Both the position numbers and the translations under genes were made by a program. 64,000 bases of DNA, from positions 1-64,000 of the forward strand of contig NZ_VMDW02000054.1 in the NCBI RefSeq assembly GCF_007644045.2, in the 5' to 3' direction. This document shows, piece by piece, positions 17,229 through 27,541 of this stretch (within the stretch, counting starts at the first letter, position 1; each line of letters begins with the position of its first letter). The notes beneath the pieces were generated by a model. It searched no databases, was not told the DNA's origin, and worked only from the letters and a program-made list of their open reading frames with translations. The DNA comes from Vogesella urethralis (GTDB lineage Bacteria > Pseudomonadota > Gammaproteobacteria > Burkholderiales > Chromobacteriaceae).

Positions 17229-18350
17229 TTAACGCTTGCGCAGGATGACCGAGCCTACCGAGTAGCCGGCACCGAACGACGACAGCACGCCGATATCGCC
17301 GCTTTGCAGGTCGGCATGGTGCAGGTGCAGCGCAATCACGCTACCGGCGGAGCTGGTATTGGCGTAGCTGTCGAGAATCACCGGGGCTTCGCTGCCTTCG
17401 GCGTCGCGGCCCAGCACGCGGCGGGCGATCAGCTGGTTCATCGACAGGTTGGCCTGGTGCAGCCAGAAGCGCTTCACGCCTTGCGGCTCGATGCCGTTGG
17501 CCTGCAGGTGCGCCACAATGTGCTCGCCTACCATCGGGCACACTTCTTTGAATACCTTGCGGCCTTGCTGCACGAACAGCTTGTCCAGCTGGCCGATACC
17601 GCTTTCGTCGCAACGGTTCAAGAAACCGAAGTTGTTGCGGATGTTATTGGAGAACACAGTAGCCAGCTTGCAGCCCAGCACGTCGAACACGTTGGCCGCA
17701 GTGGCGGTATCGGCCGCTTCCAGTACCACGGCGGTGCAGGCATCGCCGAAGATGAAGTGGCTGTCGCGGTCGCGGAAGTTCAGGTGGGCGGAGCAGATTT
17801 CCGGGTTCACCATCAGCACCGCGCGCGCCTGGCCGGCGGCGATGGCGTTGACGGCGGTCTGGATGCCGAAGGTCGCCGACGAGCAGGCCACGTTCATGTC
17901 GAAGGCGTAGCCATGGATGCCCAGTGCCTGCTGCACTTCGATGGACACCGCCGGGTACGGGCGCTGCATATTGGAGCAGGCCACAATCACCATATCGATA
18001 TCGGCAGCGCACTTGCCGGCGTTGGCCAGCGCGTCGCGGGCGGCGGCCACAGCCATCTCTGCCTGGATCGACAGTTCATCGTTGCTGCGCTCCGGCAGAA
18101 ACGGCGTCATGCGTGCCGGGTCCAGCACACCCTCTGCGTTCATCAGGTAGCGCTGCTTGATGCCGGACGCCTTTTCGATGAACTCGGCGCTGGACTCGGC
18201 CAGGGCCGCGATGTCGCCACGGGCGATGGCGTCCTGGTTGGCCGCGTTGAAGGCGTTTACGTAACTATTGAAAGCGACTACCAGCGCTTCGTTGCTCACC
18301 GCATGCGGCGGCGTGAACAGGCCGGTACCACTGATCACCACGTCTTTCAT
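17229..18350 (-). CDS. Beta-ketoacyl-ACP synthase III family protein
   Basis: This 373-residue thiolase-fold enzyme has the complete KAS III triad: Cys156 in NVACSSATFG, His298 in WLHQAN and Asn331 in YANTSSAG. KAS III enzymes condense an acyl-CoA with malonyl-ACP to start fatty acid synthesis. At 373 residues it is longer than FabH (about 320) because of an insert near residues 30-60. It stands outside any fab cluster, so it may use a non-acetyl primer or recycle beta-oxidation products. A palindrome, CAAACAAGTGTTTG, 41 bases upstream of its start resembles PsrA-type fatty-acid operators and also occurs upstream of etfB in this window. Confidence 0.85.
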   Translation of the reverse strand: MKDVVISGTGLFTPPHAVSNEALVVAFNSYVNAFNAANQDAIARGDIAALAESSAEFIEKASGIKQRYLMNAEGVLDPARMTPFLPERSNDELSIQAEMAVAAARDALANAGKCAADIDMVIVACSNMQRPYPAVSIEVQQALGIHGYAFDMNVACSSATFGIQTAVNAIAAGQARAVLMVNPEICSAHLNFRDRDSHFIFGDACTAVVLEAADTATAANVFDVLGCKLATVFSNNIRNNFGFLNRCDESGIGQLDKLFVQQGRKVFKEVCPMVGEHIVAHLQANGIEPQGVKRFWLHQANLSMNQLIARRVLGRDAEGSEAPVILDSYANTSSAGSVIALHLHHADLQSGDIGVLSSFGAGYSVGSVILRKR

Positions 18351-18390
18351 GGCTTCATCCTTCCTCTGGGCAGAGGGCCTGCCCGCAATT

Positions 18391-18404
18391 CAAACAAGTG
18401 TTTG
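18391..18404. promoter_or_regulatory. PsrA-like palindrome upstream of the KAS III gene
   Basis: CAAACAAGTGTTTG is a perfect palindrome with six-base arms and fits the C/G-AAAC-N2-4-GTTT-G/C consensus of the TetR-family regulator PsrA. A very similar site lies at 54775-54790. Regulator identity is inferred. The rest of the 18351-18580 gap holds no gene. Confidence 0.5.
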
Positions 18405-18589
18405 CGCGAATCATACACCAAGCCACCGGCGCTTCGGGCATTTTGCCTGCCACGCCGGGCGCCGCCAAGGCAAAAAACCCTGTCAAACTAGGTAAATACG
18501 GGTAAAATATCCGACCTTTCCGTTTGACCTTTTGGCACCTTCCGCGTGCCTGCCATTCCCCTGCCCTGCGCCGTGAACTTCCGCCTGCA

Positions 18590-18624
18590 ATACTTGACCA
18601 AATTACTCGGGATTGAGTTATAAT
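18590..18624 (+). promoter_or_regulatory. iscR promoter with type 1 IscR site
   Basis: TTGACC (18594-18599) and TATAAT (18619-18624) are spaced by 19 bases. The overlapping stretch ATACTTGACC then AAATTACTCGGG closely matches type 1 IscR operators of other proteobacteria, which bind [2Fe-2S]-IscR. The operon is therefore expected to be repressed when cluster supply is adequate. Confidence 0.8.
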
Positions 18625-18652
18625 CCGGTCAACCACCCAGGGAGCCCACACG

Positions 18653-19141
18653 ATGCGCCTCACCACCAAAGGCAGATTTGCCGTTACCGCCATGCTTGAC
18701 CTGGCCCTGCGCGAGGCCAACGGCCCCGTCACGCTGGCCGGCATCAGCGAACGCCAGGGTATTTCCCTGTCCTATCTGGAACAGCTGTTCGGTAAACTGC
18801 GCCGCGCCCAGCTGGTAGACAGCGTGCGTGGCCCCGGCGGCGGCTACACGCTGGCCCGCACCATCGAAGAGATTTCCGTGGCCGACATCATTGTTGCCGT
18901 GGACGAACCGGTAGACGCCACCCAGTGCGCCGGCCGCGAGAACTGCCACGACAACCACCGCTGCATGACGCACGACCTGTGGACCGACCTGAACGTGACC
19001 ATCTTCGACTACCTGTCCAAGATCAGTCTGGCCAGCCTGGTCGCCAAGCAGCGCGCCAAAGAAACCACTGTAGTACAAGATCAAAGAACCCTGCGTCGCA
19101 ACAGTCCCTGTAGCGAGGCTGTCGCCGGCAACGCACTCTGA
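18653..19141 (+). CDS. iscR: Iron-sulfur cluster regulator IscR
   Basis: This 162-residue Rrf2-family repressor has an N-terminal winged helix (MRLTTKGRFAVTAMLDLAL) and the cluster ligands Cys92, Cys98, Cys104 and His107 in QCAGRENC and NHRCMTH. With a [2Fe-2S] cluster it represses the isc operon; without the cluster it acts on other sites. It is the first gene of iscRSUA-hscBA-fdx-iscX and is preceded by a matching operator. Confidence 0.96.
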   Translation: MRLTTKGRFAVTAMLDLALREANGPVTLAGISERQGISLSYLEQLFGKLRRAQLVDSVRGPGGGYTLARTIEEISVADIIVAVDEPVDATQCAGRENCHDNHRCMTHDLWTDLNVTIFDYLSKISLASLVAKQRAKETTVVQDQRTLRRNSPCSEAVAGNAL

Positions 19142-19162
19142 GCGACACCTGGAGAACCCGAT

Positions 19163-20380
19163 ATGAGCGAGCTGAAGCAACCGATCTACCTCGACTACTC
19201 TGCCACCACGCCGATCGACCCGCGCGTGGCCGAGGCCATGATCCCGTACCTGACCGAGCTGTTCGGCAACCCGGCCAGCCGCAGCCACAGCTATGGCTGG
19301 ACAGCCGAGGAAGCGGTAGAGAATGCCCGTGCCAACGTGGCGCAGCTGGTGAACTGCGATCCGAAAGAAATCGTGTGGACTTCCGGCGCCACCGAATCGA
19401 ACAACCTGGCCATCAAGGGTGCCGCCCAGTTCTACAAGAGCAAGGGCAAACACCTGGTGACCCAGCGTACCGAACACAAGGCCGTACTGGACACCATGCG
19501 CGAGCTGGAGCGCCTGGGCTTTGAAGTGACGTACCTGGACGTGCAGGAAAACGGTCTGGTCAGCCTGGCCGACTTTGAAGCTGCACTGCGTCCGGACACC
19601 ATCCTCGCCTCCATCATGGCGGTGAACAACGAAATCGGCGTGGTACAACCGATCGCCGAGCTGGGCGAGCTGTGCCGTGCCCGCGGCGTGCTGTTCCATG
19701 TGGATGCCGCCCAGGCAACCGGCAAGATCGACATCGACCTGTCGGCGCTGAAAGTGGACCTGATGAGCTTCAGTGCCCACAAGACCTACGGCCCGAAAGG
19801 CATTGGCGCGCTGTACATCCGCCGCAAGCCGCGTGTGCGCCTGGAAGCGCAAATGCACGGTGGCGGCCACGAGCGCGGTTTCCGCTCCGGCACGCTGGCC
19901 ACCCACCAGATCGTGGGCATGGGCGAGGCGTTCCGTATTGCCCGCGAGGAAATGGCCAGCGAAAACGTGCGCATCGCCGCGCTGCGTGACCGCCTGTGGG
20001 CCGGCCTGCAAACCATCGAGGAAACCTACCTCAACGGCGACATGCAGCAGCGCGTACCGCACAACCTGAACGTCAGCTTCAACTTCGTCGAAGGCGAGAG
20101 CCTGATCATGGCCATCCGCGACCTGGCGGTATCGTCCGGATCGGCTTGTACTTCCGCCTCGCTGGAGCCGTCCTACGTGCTGCGCGCCCTGGGCCGCAAC
20201 GACGAGCTGGCACACAGCTCCATCCGTTTCTCCATCGGCCGCTTCACCACCGAAGCCGACATCGACTACGCCGTGAACCTGCTGCAAGGCAAGATCGGCA
20301 AGCTGCGCGAGATGTCCCCGCTGTGGGAAATGTTCAAGGACGGCATCGACCTCAACACCATCGAGTGGGCCGCCCACTAA
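19163..20380 (+). CDS. iscS: Cysteine desulfurase IscS
   Basis: This 405-residue PLP enzyme takes sulfur from cysteine and passes it to IscU, and also to tRNA-modifying partners. The PLP lysine is Lys207 in [10 protein letters not shown], and the persulfide cysteine is Cys329 in [10 protein letters not shown] on the mobile loop. Length and both motifs are typical of group I NifS-like enzymes. It is 21 bases downstream of iscR. Confidence 0.97.
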   Translation: MSELKQPIYLDYSATTPIDPRVAEAMIPYLTELFGNPASRSHSYGWTAEEAVENARANVAQLVNCDPKEIVWTSGATESNNLAIKGAAQFYKSKGKHLVTQRTEHKAVLDTMRELERLGFEVTYLDVQENGLVSLADFEAALRPDTILASIMAVNNEIGVVQPIAELGELCRARGVLFHVDAAQATGKIDIDLSALKVDLMSFSAHKTYGPKGIGALYIRRKPRVRLEAQMHGGGHERGFRSGTLATHQIVGMGEAFRIAREEMASENVRIAALRDRLWAGLQTIEETYLNGDMQQRVPHNLNVSFNFVEGESLIMAIRDLAVSSGSACTSASLEPSYVLRALGRNDELAHSSIRFSIGRFTTEADIDYAVNLLQGKIGKLREMSPLWEMFKDGIDLNTIEWAAH

Positions 20381-20405
20381 TCACCGTTTAGACGAGGCGG
20401 CCAGG

Positions 20406-20415
20406 GTTGGCCGCA
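20406..20415 (+). repeat. Copy of the GTTGGCCGCA word
   Basis: An exact copy lies in the 51-base gap between iscS and iscU, 25 bases after the iscS stop codon and inside the operon. Confidence 0.8.
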
Positions 20416-20431
20416 CGCAGGAGAACCGATC

Positions 20432-20815
20432 ATGGCATACAGCGACAAGGTAATGGACCACTACGAAAACCCGCGCAACGTGGGGGCTTTCGACAAGGGT
20501 GACGACTCGGTAGGTACCGGCATGGTCGGCGCACCGGCCTGTGGCGACGTGATGAAACTGCAGATCAAGGTAGGCGAGAACGGCGTAATCGAAGACGCCA
20601 AGTTCAAGACCTACGGCTGTGGCTCCGCCATCGCCTCCAGCTCGCTGATCACCGAATGGGTGAAAGGCAAGTCGCTGGACGAAGCGCTGGCGATCAAGAA
20701 CACCGACATCGCCGAAGAGCTGGCGCTGCCGCCGGTAAAAATCCACTGCTCCATCCTGGCCGAAGACGCCATCAAGGCCGCAGTGGCCGACTACAAGCAA
20801 AAGCACGGTCAATAA
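20432..20815 (+). CDS. iscU: Iron-sulfur cluster scaffold IscU
   Basis: This 127-residue scaffold builds [2Fe-2S] clusters and hands them on. The ligands Cys37, Asp39, Cys63 and Cys106 are present, and LPPVK at 99-103 is the binding motif for the chaperone HscA encoded downstream. Confidence 0.97.
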   Translation: MAYSDKVMDHYENPRNVGAFDKGDDSVGTGMVGAPACGDVMKLQIKVGENGVIEDAKFKTYGCGSAIASSSLITEWVKGKSLDEALAIKNTDIAEELALPPVKIHCSILAEDAIKAAVADYKQKHGQ

Positions 20816-20860
20816 CAGACGGCGGGCTGTGGCCCGCCAGCAGCACAAGGCAGACGCATC

Positions 20861-21184
20861 ATGGCAATCACGCTCTCTGAAAGCGCAGCAAAACACGTCA
20901 GCAACTTCATCGCCAAACGCGGCAAGGGCCTGGGCATCCGCCTGGGGGTGAAAACATCCGGTTGCTCCGGCATGGCCTACAAGCTGGAATTCGTCGATGT
21001 CGCCACCGATGACGACATCACCTTCCAGAGCCACGGCGTGACCGTGTTCACCGACGCCAAGAGCCTGGCTTACCTGGACGGCACCGAGCTGGACTACACC
21101 AAGGAAGGCTTGAACGAAGGCTTCAAGTTCAATAACCCGAACGTGAAAGACGAGTGCGGCTGCGGCGAAAGCTTCAACGTCTGA
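20861..21184 (+). CDS. iscA: Iron-sulfur cluster assembly protein IscA
   Basis: This 107-residue A-type carrier has the three conserved cysteines Cys35 (TSGCSGMAY), Cys99 and Cys101 (DECGCGESF). It delivers clusters, in particular for [4Fe-4S] maturation. It lies 45 bases after iscU. Confidence 0.97.
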   Translation: MAITLSESAAKHVSNFIAKRGKGLGIRLGVKTSGCSGMAYKLEFVDVATDDDITFQSHGVTVFTDAKSLAYLDGTELDYTKEGLNEGFKFNNPNVKDECGCGESFNV

Positions 21185-21195
21185 GCCCTGCCTGC

Positions 21196-21232
21196 CACCG
21201 GCCCTGCCCGCCAGCGTGCGGGCAGGCCGGTG
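21196..21232 (+). terminator. Strong stem-loop between iscA and hscB
   Basis: CACCGGCC-C-TGCCCGC pairs with GCGGGCA-GGCCGGTG (21196-21232) with one bulge. The following TTGTCGTTTC is only partly T-rich. It may reduce expression of the hscBA-fdx half relative to iscRSUA. Confidence 0.55.
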
Positions 21233-21272
21233 TTGTCGTTTCATCCTTACCCGGTTTTTGCAGAAAGCGTTC

Positions 21273-21806
21273 ATGAGCACCGACTTCACGCAGGATCACT
21301 TTGCGCTGTTCAACCTGCCGCGCCGCTTCGGCATCGACCTGGCGCAACTGGATAGCGCCTGGCGCACCGCCGCCGCCGAAGTGCACCCCGATCGCTACGT
21401 CAGCGCGCAGGACGCCGAAAAGCGCGTGGCCCTGATGCGCGCCACCCGCGTGAACGAGGCCTACCAGACGCTGAAATCGCCGGTAGACCGCGCCCGCTAC
21501 CTGCTGCAGCTGGCTGGCGTGGATACTGCCGAAGAAACCAATACCAGCATGCCGGCCGCTTTCCTGATGGCGCAGATGGAATGGCGCGAAGCCATTGGCG
21601 ACGCCCGCGCCGCGGCCAACGTGGACGCGCTGGAAAGCCTGTTGCGCCAGCTGCGTACCGACGTGAAGGCGCTGGAAGCCGAGCTGGCCGACGTACTGGA
21701 TAGCCAGGCCGACCACCAGGCCGCGGCACTGGCGGTACGCAAGCTGCGCTTTCTGGAAAAACTGGATCAGGAAATCGGCGACGCCATCGAAGCGTTGCTG
21801 TACTAG
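21273..21806 (+). CDS. hscB: Co-chaperone HscB
   Basis: This J-domain protein of 177 residues has HPD at 38-40, followed by the C-terminal helical domain that binds IscU. It brings IscU to HscA and stimulates its ATPase. Start 21273 gives MSTDFTQDHFALFNLP, the family N-terminus; an in-frame upstream start lacks similarity and overlaps the stem-loop. Confidence 0.94.
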   Translation: MSTDFTQDHFALFNLPRRFGIDLAQLDSAWRTAAAEVHPDRYVSAQDAEKRVALMRATRVNEAYQTLKSPVDRARYLLQLAGVDTAEETNTSMPAAFLMAQMEWREAIGDARAAANVDALESLLRQLRTDVKALEAELADVLDSQADHQAAALAVRKLRFLEKLDQEIGDAIEALLY

Positions 21807-21855
21807 AAAACCCAGCCGGCCCGCGCCGGTAAACGCATAGAGTAAGCAAGCAGCC

Positions 21856-23715
<1,860 letters not shown>

Positions 23716-23720
23716 CCCCG

Positions 23721-23738
23721 CGGCGGCCCTGGCCGCCG
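23721..23738 (+). terminator. Small intercistronic stem-loop between hscA and fdx
   Basis: CGGCGGCC (23721-23728) pairs with GGCCGCCG (23731-23738). There is no T run, so it is probably an mRNA stability or processing element. Confidence 0.4.
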
Positions 23739-23767
23739 TGTTGTAAAGTACTGAAAAGGAAACCAAC

Positions 23768-24109
23768 ATGCCGCGCATCATCGTGCTGCCCCACGCAGAC
23801 CTGTGCCCGGAAGGCGCCGTGATCGACGACGTCGCTGCCGGTACCACCGTGTGTGACGCCCTGCTGGGCTGCGATATCGAAATCGAACACGCCTGCGAGA
23901 TGTCCTGTGCCTGCACTACCTGCCACGTCATCGTGCGCGAAGGCTTCAACTCGCTGCCGCCGTCCGACGAGCTGGAAGACGACATGCTGGACAAGGCCTG
24001 GGGGCTGGAAGCGCAATCGCGCCTGTCCTGTCAGGCCATCGTCACCGACGAAGACCTGGTGGTGGAGATTCCGCGCTACACCATCAACCACGCCCGCGAG
24101 CATCACTGA
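23768..24109 (+). CDS. fdx: ISC-type [2Fe-2S] ferredoxin
   Basis: This 113-residue adrenodoxin-type ferredoxin gives electrons for cluster assembly. The cluster ligands are Cys43, Cys49, Cys52 and Cys88, in HACEMSCACTTCH and RLSCQ; the extra Cys47 is usual for ISC ferredoxins. Confidence 0.96.
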   Translation: MPRIIVLPHADLCPEGAVIDDVAAGTTVCDALLGCDIEIEHACEMSCACTTCHVIVREGFNSLPPSDELEDDMLDKAWGLEAQSRLSCQAIVTDEDLVVEIPRYTINHAREHH

Positions 24110-24120
24110 GGAGCCTGGCC

Positions 24121-24315
24121 ATGAAGTGGACCGACATCAACCAGATTGCCATCGAACTGTACGACAGCCTGCCGGACGTCGACCCGAAAACCGTGCGCTT
24201 CACCGACCTGCACAACTGGGTGGTGAACCTGCCGGAGTTCGACGACGACCACAGCCGCGGCGGCGAAAAGGTGCTGGAAGCCATCCAGCAAGCCTGGATC
24301 GACGAAGCAGAATAA
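24121..24315 (+). CDS. iscX: IscX (YfhJ) iron-sulfur assembly adaptor
   Basis: This acidic 64-residue protein contains the family signatures MKWTDINQIAIELYD and FTDLHNWV. IscX binds IscS and iron and tunes cluster assembly. It is the last gene of the operon, 11 bases after fdx and followed by a terminator. Confidence 0.94.
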   Translation: MKWTDINQIAIELYDSLPDVDPKTVRFTDLHNWVVNLPEFDDDHSRGGEKVLEAIQQAWIDEAE

Positions 24316-24321
24316 GCCCCA

Positions 24322-24346
24322 CGCCCTGCCCGCCGCAGGGCGTTTT
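24322..24346 (+). terminator. Terminator of the isc operon
   Basis: CGCCCTGC (24322-24329) pairs with GCAGGGCG (24335-24342), followed by TTTT. Confidence 0.85.
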
Positions 24347-24367
24347 GCCGTCTGCCGGCAGCCAAAG

Positions 24368-24377
24368 GTTGGCCGCA
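24368..24377 (+). repeat. Copy of the GTTGGCCGCA word
   Basis: An exact copy in the long form AAAGGTTGGCCGCA lies after the isc terminator. The rest of the gap to udk includes a TTGACA at 24429-24434 but no -10 box at a proper distance. Confidence 0.8.
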
Positions 24378-24502
24378 GCACGAATCGTGCACGACAGCCG
24401 CATGATGCGCCGCAAAATTGCGGGCTGGTTGACAAAAACAGTGGTCTGACGCGCGCCAAGTCATTAGAATGGCGCGTTTTTTCGCTTTACAGGCAAGGGA
24501 TT

Positions 24503-25126
24503 ATGTCGACTCCGTTCATCATCGGCGTCGCTGGCGGCAGCGGCAGCGGCAAAACCACGGTGACCCGCAAGGTGCTGGAAACCATCGGCACCGAGATGGC
24601 GGCCGTGATCGTGCAGGACTATTACTACCGCGACCAGAGCCACCTCACTTTCGAGCAGCGCCTGGCCACCAACTACGACCACCCGCACGCCTTCGACTGG
24701 CCCCTGCTGATCGAACATATCGACGATCTGCGTAACGGCCGCGCCATCGAGATGCCGGTGTACGACTTTGCCAAGCACACCCGCAGCGAAGCTACCGTCA
24801 CCGTGCAACCGGCACCGGTGATCGTCATCGAAGGGCTGTTCCCGCTGTACGACGCGGCGCTGCGCGAGATGATGTCGCTGAAAATCTTTGTCGATACCGA
24901 CCCGGACGTGCGTTTCATCCGCCGCCTGAAGCGCGATATCGCCGAACGTGGCCGCACCACCGACAACGTGATCGACCAATACCTGAGCACGGTGCGCCCG
25001 ATGCACAACCAGTTCATCGAGCCGACCAAACGCTTTGCCGACGTGATCCTGCCGCACGGCGCCAACGACCCGGCGGTAGACATCATTACCACCAAGGTAG
25101 CCAGCCTGATTACCCAGGCAGGCTAA
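24503..25126 (+). CDS. udk: Uridine kinase
   Basis: This 207-residue P-loop kinase phosphorylates uridine and cytidine in pyrimidine salvage. It has the P-loop GGSGSGKT at 11-18, the QDYYYRD motif and the nucleoside-binding YDFAKHTR. Length is typical. Confidence 0.95.
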   Translation: MSTPFIIGVAGGSGSGKTTVTRKVLETIGTEMAAVIVQDYYYRDQSHLTFEQRLATNYDHPHAFDWPLLIEHIDDLRNGRAIEMPVYDFAKHTRSEATVTVQPAPVIVIEGLFPLYDAALREMMSLKIFVDTDPDVRFIRRLKRDIAERGRTTDNVIDQYLSTVRPMHNQFIEPTKRFADVILPHGANDPAVDIITTKVASLITQAG

Positions 25127-25175
25127 CCTTGTTTTGCCACGGCAGGCCTCGCGCTTGCCGGGCACCACGGCCGCC

Positions 25176-25185
25176 TGCGGCCAAC
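25176..25185 (-). repeat. Copy of the GTTGGCCGCA word
   Basis: An exact copy, in the long form TGCGGCCAACCTT, lies in the 73-base gap after udk. Confidence 0.8.
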
Positions 25186-25199
25186 CTTGCGGAGTGAGC

Positions 25200-25478
25200 A
25201 TGACCACCATCAAACCGCGCAACCCGTTTGCGCACAGCCCGCTGCTGAAGAAAGGCGGCGCCCACCAGCGCAGCGCCAGCAGCGCACGCTTTGCCGGCCG
25301 TCAGCAACTGCTGGCCGAGCTGGACGACTGGTATCACGACAGGGACGACGGGGTAGACACCCAGCAGCCCTCCAGCAAGGAGGACGCTGCCGGCAAACCG
25401 GGCTGCGGCCCGGTTTTTTTACGTCTAGGCATCCGGTACGGTGGCCGCCCGCTGGTACGGCCGCTGCGGGCTGGCTAA
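25200..25478 (+). CDS. Small basic protein of unknown function
   Basis: The first 45 or so residues (MTTIKPRNPFAHSPLLKKGG, then AHQRSASSARFAGRQ) look like a small conserved basic protein seen near housekeeping genes in Neisseriales and relatives; I do not know its function. The downstream half is less convincing, because a strong rho-independent terminator (25395-25420) lies inside the frame, which then continues to 25478. Either the gene really ends near 25390 and a frameshift hides the stop, or the terminator belongs to udk and the frame is read through rarely. Confidence 0.5.
   Translation: MTTIKPRNPFAHSPLLKKGGAHQRSASSARFAGRQQLLAELDDWYHDRDDGVDTQQPSSKEDAAGKPGCGPVFLRLGIRYGGRPLVRPLRAG
25395..25420 (+). 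terminator. Rho-independent terminator
   Basis: AACCGGGC (25396-25403) pairs with GCCCGGTT (25408-25415) around TGCG, and the stem runs into T7. It overlaps the 3' half of the small reading frame above. Confidence 0.9.
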
Positions 25479-25512
25479 GATACTGGCCCCACCACCTTCC
25501 TGCCACATCATC

Positions 25513-25734
25513 ATGCCTACCCGCAAACACGCGCTGCTGTTCGCCCTGTTCATGTCCGGTTACATGGCCTTTTTCATGTCCGGCATTCTCACCGCCATCA
25601 ATACCGGCCTCGATAACGGCTTTGTCAGCCGCTGGCTGCACGCCTGGCTGCTGGCCTGGAGCTGCGCCTTCCCGCTGGTACTGATCGGCGCACCGCGCGT
25701 ACGCGCGCTGGTGACCCGCCTGTTCGGTAACTGA
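25513..25734 (+). CDS. DUF2798 family small membrane protein
   Basis: This 73-residue protein has two transmembrane helices (about residues 8-30 and 42-62), with the family-like ALFMSGYMAFFMSGILTAIN and WLHAWLLAWSCAFP stretches. Function is unknown. Start 25513 matches the usual short N-terminus (MPTRKHALLFALFMS). It stands alone. The 300 bases that follow (25735-26036) are unusually AT-rich and hold no gene. Confidence 0.75.
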   Translation: MPTRKHALLFALFMSGYMAFFMSGILTAINTGLDNGFVSRWLHAWLLAWSCAFPLVLIGAPRVRALVTRLFGN

Positions 25735-25819
25735 GCCCCTCGCCGCCTGCAACCCAGTTTCGCGCCACCTGAATACCGCCCCCTATCCTGCTGTCGGTAT
25801 GGCCACCACAATGGTTGGC

Positions 25820-26036
25820 CGCCACCACACCGTTTCATTATCGAACAATTAATTTCAATATCAGCAATCTGGCAAGTTAAATCATTGCTTTTGCTGTCAT
25901 TTTTTTCATTTTTGAGCGCATACAATCGACAAATAAGCTATTATGGCGCGCCTCGAAAGAGCTTGATTCTCTATCGAATAAAACCAAGACCATCGTAATG
26001 GCGTTCAACAACACCTTCATTCTTGAGGAGTCCCGC
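25820..26036 (+). promoter_or_regulatory. AT-rich upstream region of the alanine/glycine symporter gene
   Basis: This is the most AT-rich stretch of the window, with T7 and A/T runs at 25830-25945 and a candidate -10 TATTAT at 25939-25944, but no -35 at good spacing. A near copy of the repeated word (GTTGGCCGCC) starts near 25814. A strong GAGGAG ribosome site precedes ATG 26037. Operators cannot be named. Confidence 0.4.
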
Positions 26037-27461
26037 ATGGAAGCTCTCCATAGCCTGATCAACGCAGGCAATGACCTGGTTTGGGGCCAGCTGCTGATCT
26101 ATATCCTGATCGGCGTCGGCCTGTTCTTCACCGTACGCATGGGTTTCATGCAAATCCGCCTGCTGCCGCGCGGCTGGCAGGAAATGCTGGGTGGCCGTGG
26201 CCACAACAGCGAAGGCAGCGACATTTCGTCGTTCCAGGCGTTTGCCACCGGCCTCGCTAGCCGCGTGGGTACCGGTAACGTGGCCGGTGTTGCCACCGCC
26301 ATCGCCCTGGGTGGCCCGGGTGCCGTGTTCTGGATGTGGATGACCGCGCTGCTGGGCATGGCCAGCGCCTTTGCCGAATCCACGCTGGCACAGCTGTTCA
26401 AGGTGAACCATCACGATGGTACCTTCCGTGGCGGTCCGGCTTACTACATCCAGAAGGGCCTGGGCCAGCGCTGGCTGGGCATTGCGTTCTCCATCTCGCT
26501 GATCATCGCTTTCGGCCTGGTGTTCAATGCAGTACAAGCCAACTCCATCGTGGCCGCTACCGAAGGGGCCTGGGGCTGGGACAAAAACCTGGTCGCTGTC
26601 GGCCTGGTCCTGATCACCGCACCGATCATCTTTGGCGGTATCCGCAAAGTGGCCCAAGTGGCCGAGTGGATGGTACCGGTGATGGCTGCCATCTACCTGG
26701 GCATGACGCTGTTCGTCATCTTCACCAATTTGTCTGAAGTACCGGCCATCTTCATGCTGATCGTGAAGAGCGCCTTCGGTCTGGAGCAGGCTGCAGGTGG
26801 CTTTGCCGGCTACGCCGTGAGCCAGGCGATGATGATGGGCATCAAGCGCGGTCTGTTCTCCAACGAAGCCGGCATGGGCTCGGCACCGAACGCCGCGGCT
26901 GCGGCAACCACCGCTCACCCCGCTAGCCAGGGCATCATCCAGATGTTCGGTGTCTTCATCGACACCATCATCGTGTGCTCCTGCACAGCCTTTATCGTGC
27001 TGCTGTCCGGTGCCTATGTACCGGGTGCCGAACTGAAAGGCGTACAACTGACCCAGGCCGCACTGAGCGCCACACTGGGCAGCTGGGGTGGCCACTTCCT
27101 GGCCGTTGCGCTGTTCCTGTTCTGCTTCAGCTCCATCATCGGTAACTACGCTTACGCAGAAGGTAACGTCGAGTTCATCAAGAACAACAAGGGCGTGATG
27201 CTGGCCTTCCGCCTGCTGGTACTGTTCATGGTGGGCTTTGGTGCTATCGGCAGCTCGCCGCTGGTATGGGACATGGCCGACCTGGCCATGGGCGTGATGG
27301 CGCTGATCAACCTGTTTGCCATCGTGATGCTGTCCAAGTACGTGTTCATCCTACTGAAGGATTACCAACAGCAGCTGAAAGCCGGCAAGGACAAACCGGT
27401 GTTCGACGTGAAGCAGTACCCGGAAATCCAGGCCAAGATCCACAAGGACGTGTGGAAGTAA
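26037..27461 (+). CDS. Alanine or glycine:cation symporter (AGCS family)
   Basis: This transporter of 474 residues has about eleven membrane helices and the AGCS signatures FATGLASRVGTGNVAGVATAI, GGPGAVFWMWMTALLGMA and FRGGPAYYI. It takes up alanine or glycine with sodium or protons. Start 26037 is chosen for its GAGGAG ribosome site; an ATG at 25998 in frame lacks one. The C-terminal tail is cytoplasmic and charged. It is a single-gene unit. Confidence 0.92.
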   Translation: MEALHSLINAGNDLVWGQLLIYILIGVGLFFTVRMGFMQIRLLPRGWQEMLGGRGHNSEGSDISSFQAFATGLASRVGTGNVAGVATAIALGGPGAVFWMWMTALLGMASAFAESTLAQLFKVNHHDGTFRGGPAYYIQKGLGQRWLGIAFSISLIIAFGLVFNAVQANSIVAATEGAWGWDKNLVAVGLVLITAPIIFGGIRKVAQVAEWMVPVMAAIYLGMTLFVIFTNLSEVPAIFMLIVKSAFGLEQAAGGFAGYAVSQAMMMGIKRGLFSNEAGMGSAPNAAAAATTAHPASQGIIQMFGVFIDTIIVCSCTAFIVLLSGAYVPGAELKGVQLTQAALSATLGSWGGHFLAVALFLFCFSSIIGNYAYAEGNVEFIKNNKGVMLAFRLLVLFMVGFGAIGSSPLVWDMADLAMGVMALINLFAIVMLSKYVFILLKDYQQQLKAGKDKPVFDVKQYPEIQAKIHKDVWK

Positions 27462-27485
27462 TCGCTGCCACGTGACCGACATTTG

Positions 27486-27513
27486 CGCCCTGCCACCCTG
27501 GCAGGGCGTTTTT
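27486..27513 (+). terminator. Terminator of the symporter gene
   Basis: CGCCCTGCCA (27486-27495) pairs with TGGCAGGGCG (27499-27508) and is followed by T5. Confidence 0.92.
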
Positions 27514-27526
27514 ATTTGGCAGCCCG

Positions 27527-27536
27527 GTTGGCCGCA
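27527..27536 (+). repeat. Copy of the GTTGGCCGCA word
   Basis: An exact copy lies between the two terminators that separate the convergent symporter and glmM genes. Confidence 0.8.
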
Positions 27537-27541
27537 GGCGT

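Noticed and set aside
18629-20377. A 582-codon open frame opposite iscR and iscS
   Set aside because: It is an antisense shadow of two complete, motif-bearing genes and also covers the iscR start region.
24429-24470. TTGACA with TAGAAT as a udk promoter
   Set aside because: The spacing of about 30 bases is too long for sigma-70.
25814-25823. GTTGGCCGCC as another copy of the repeated word
   Set aside because: It differs in the last base. Similar near matches inside genes are common and were not counted.
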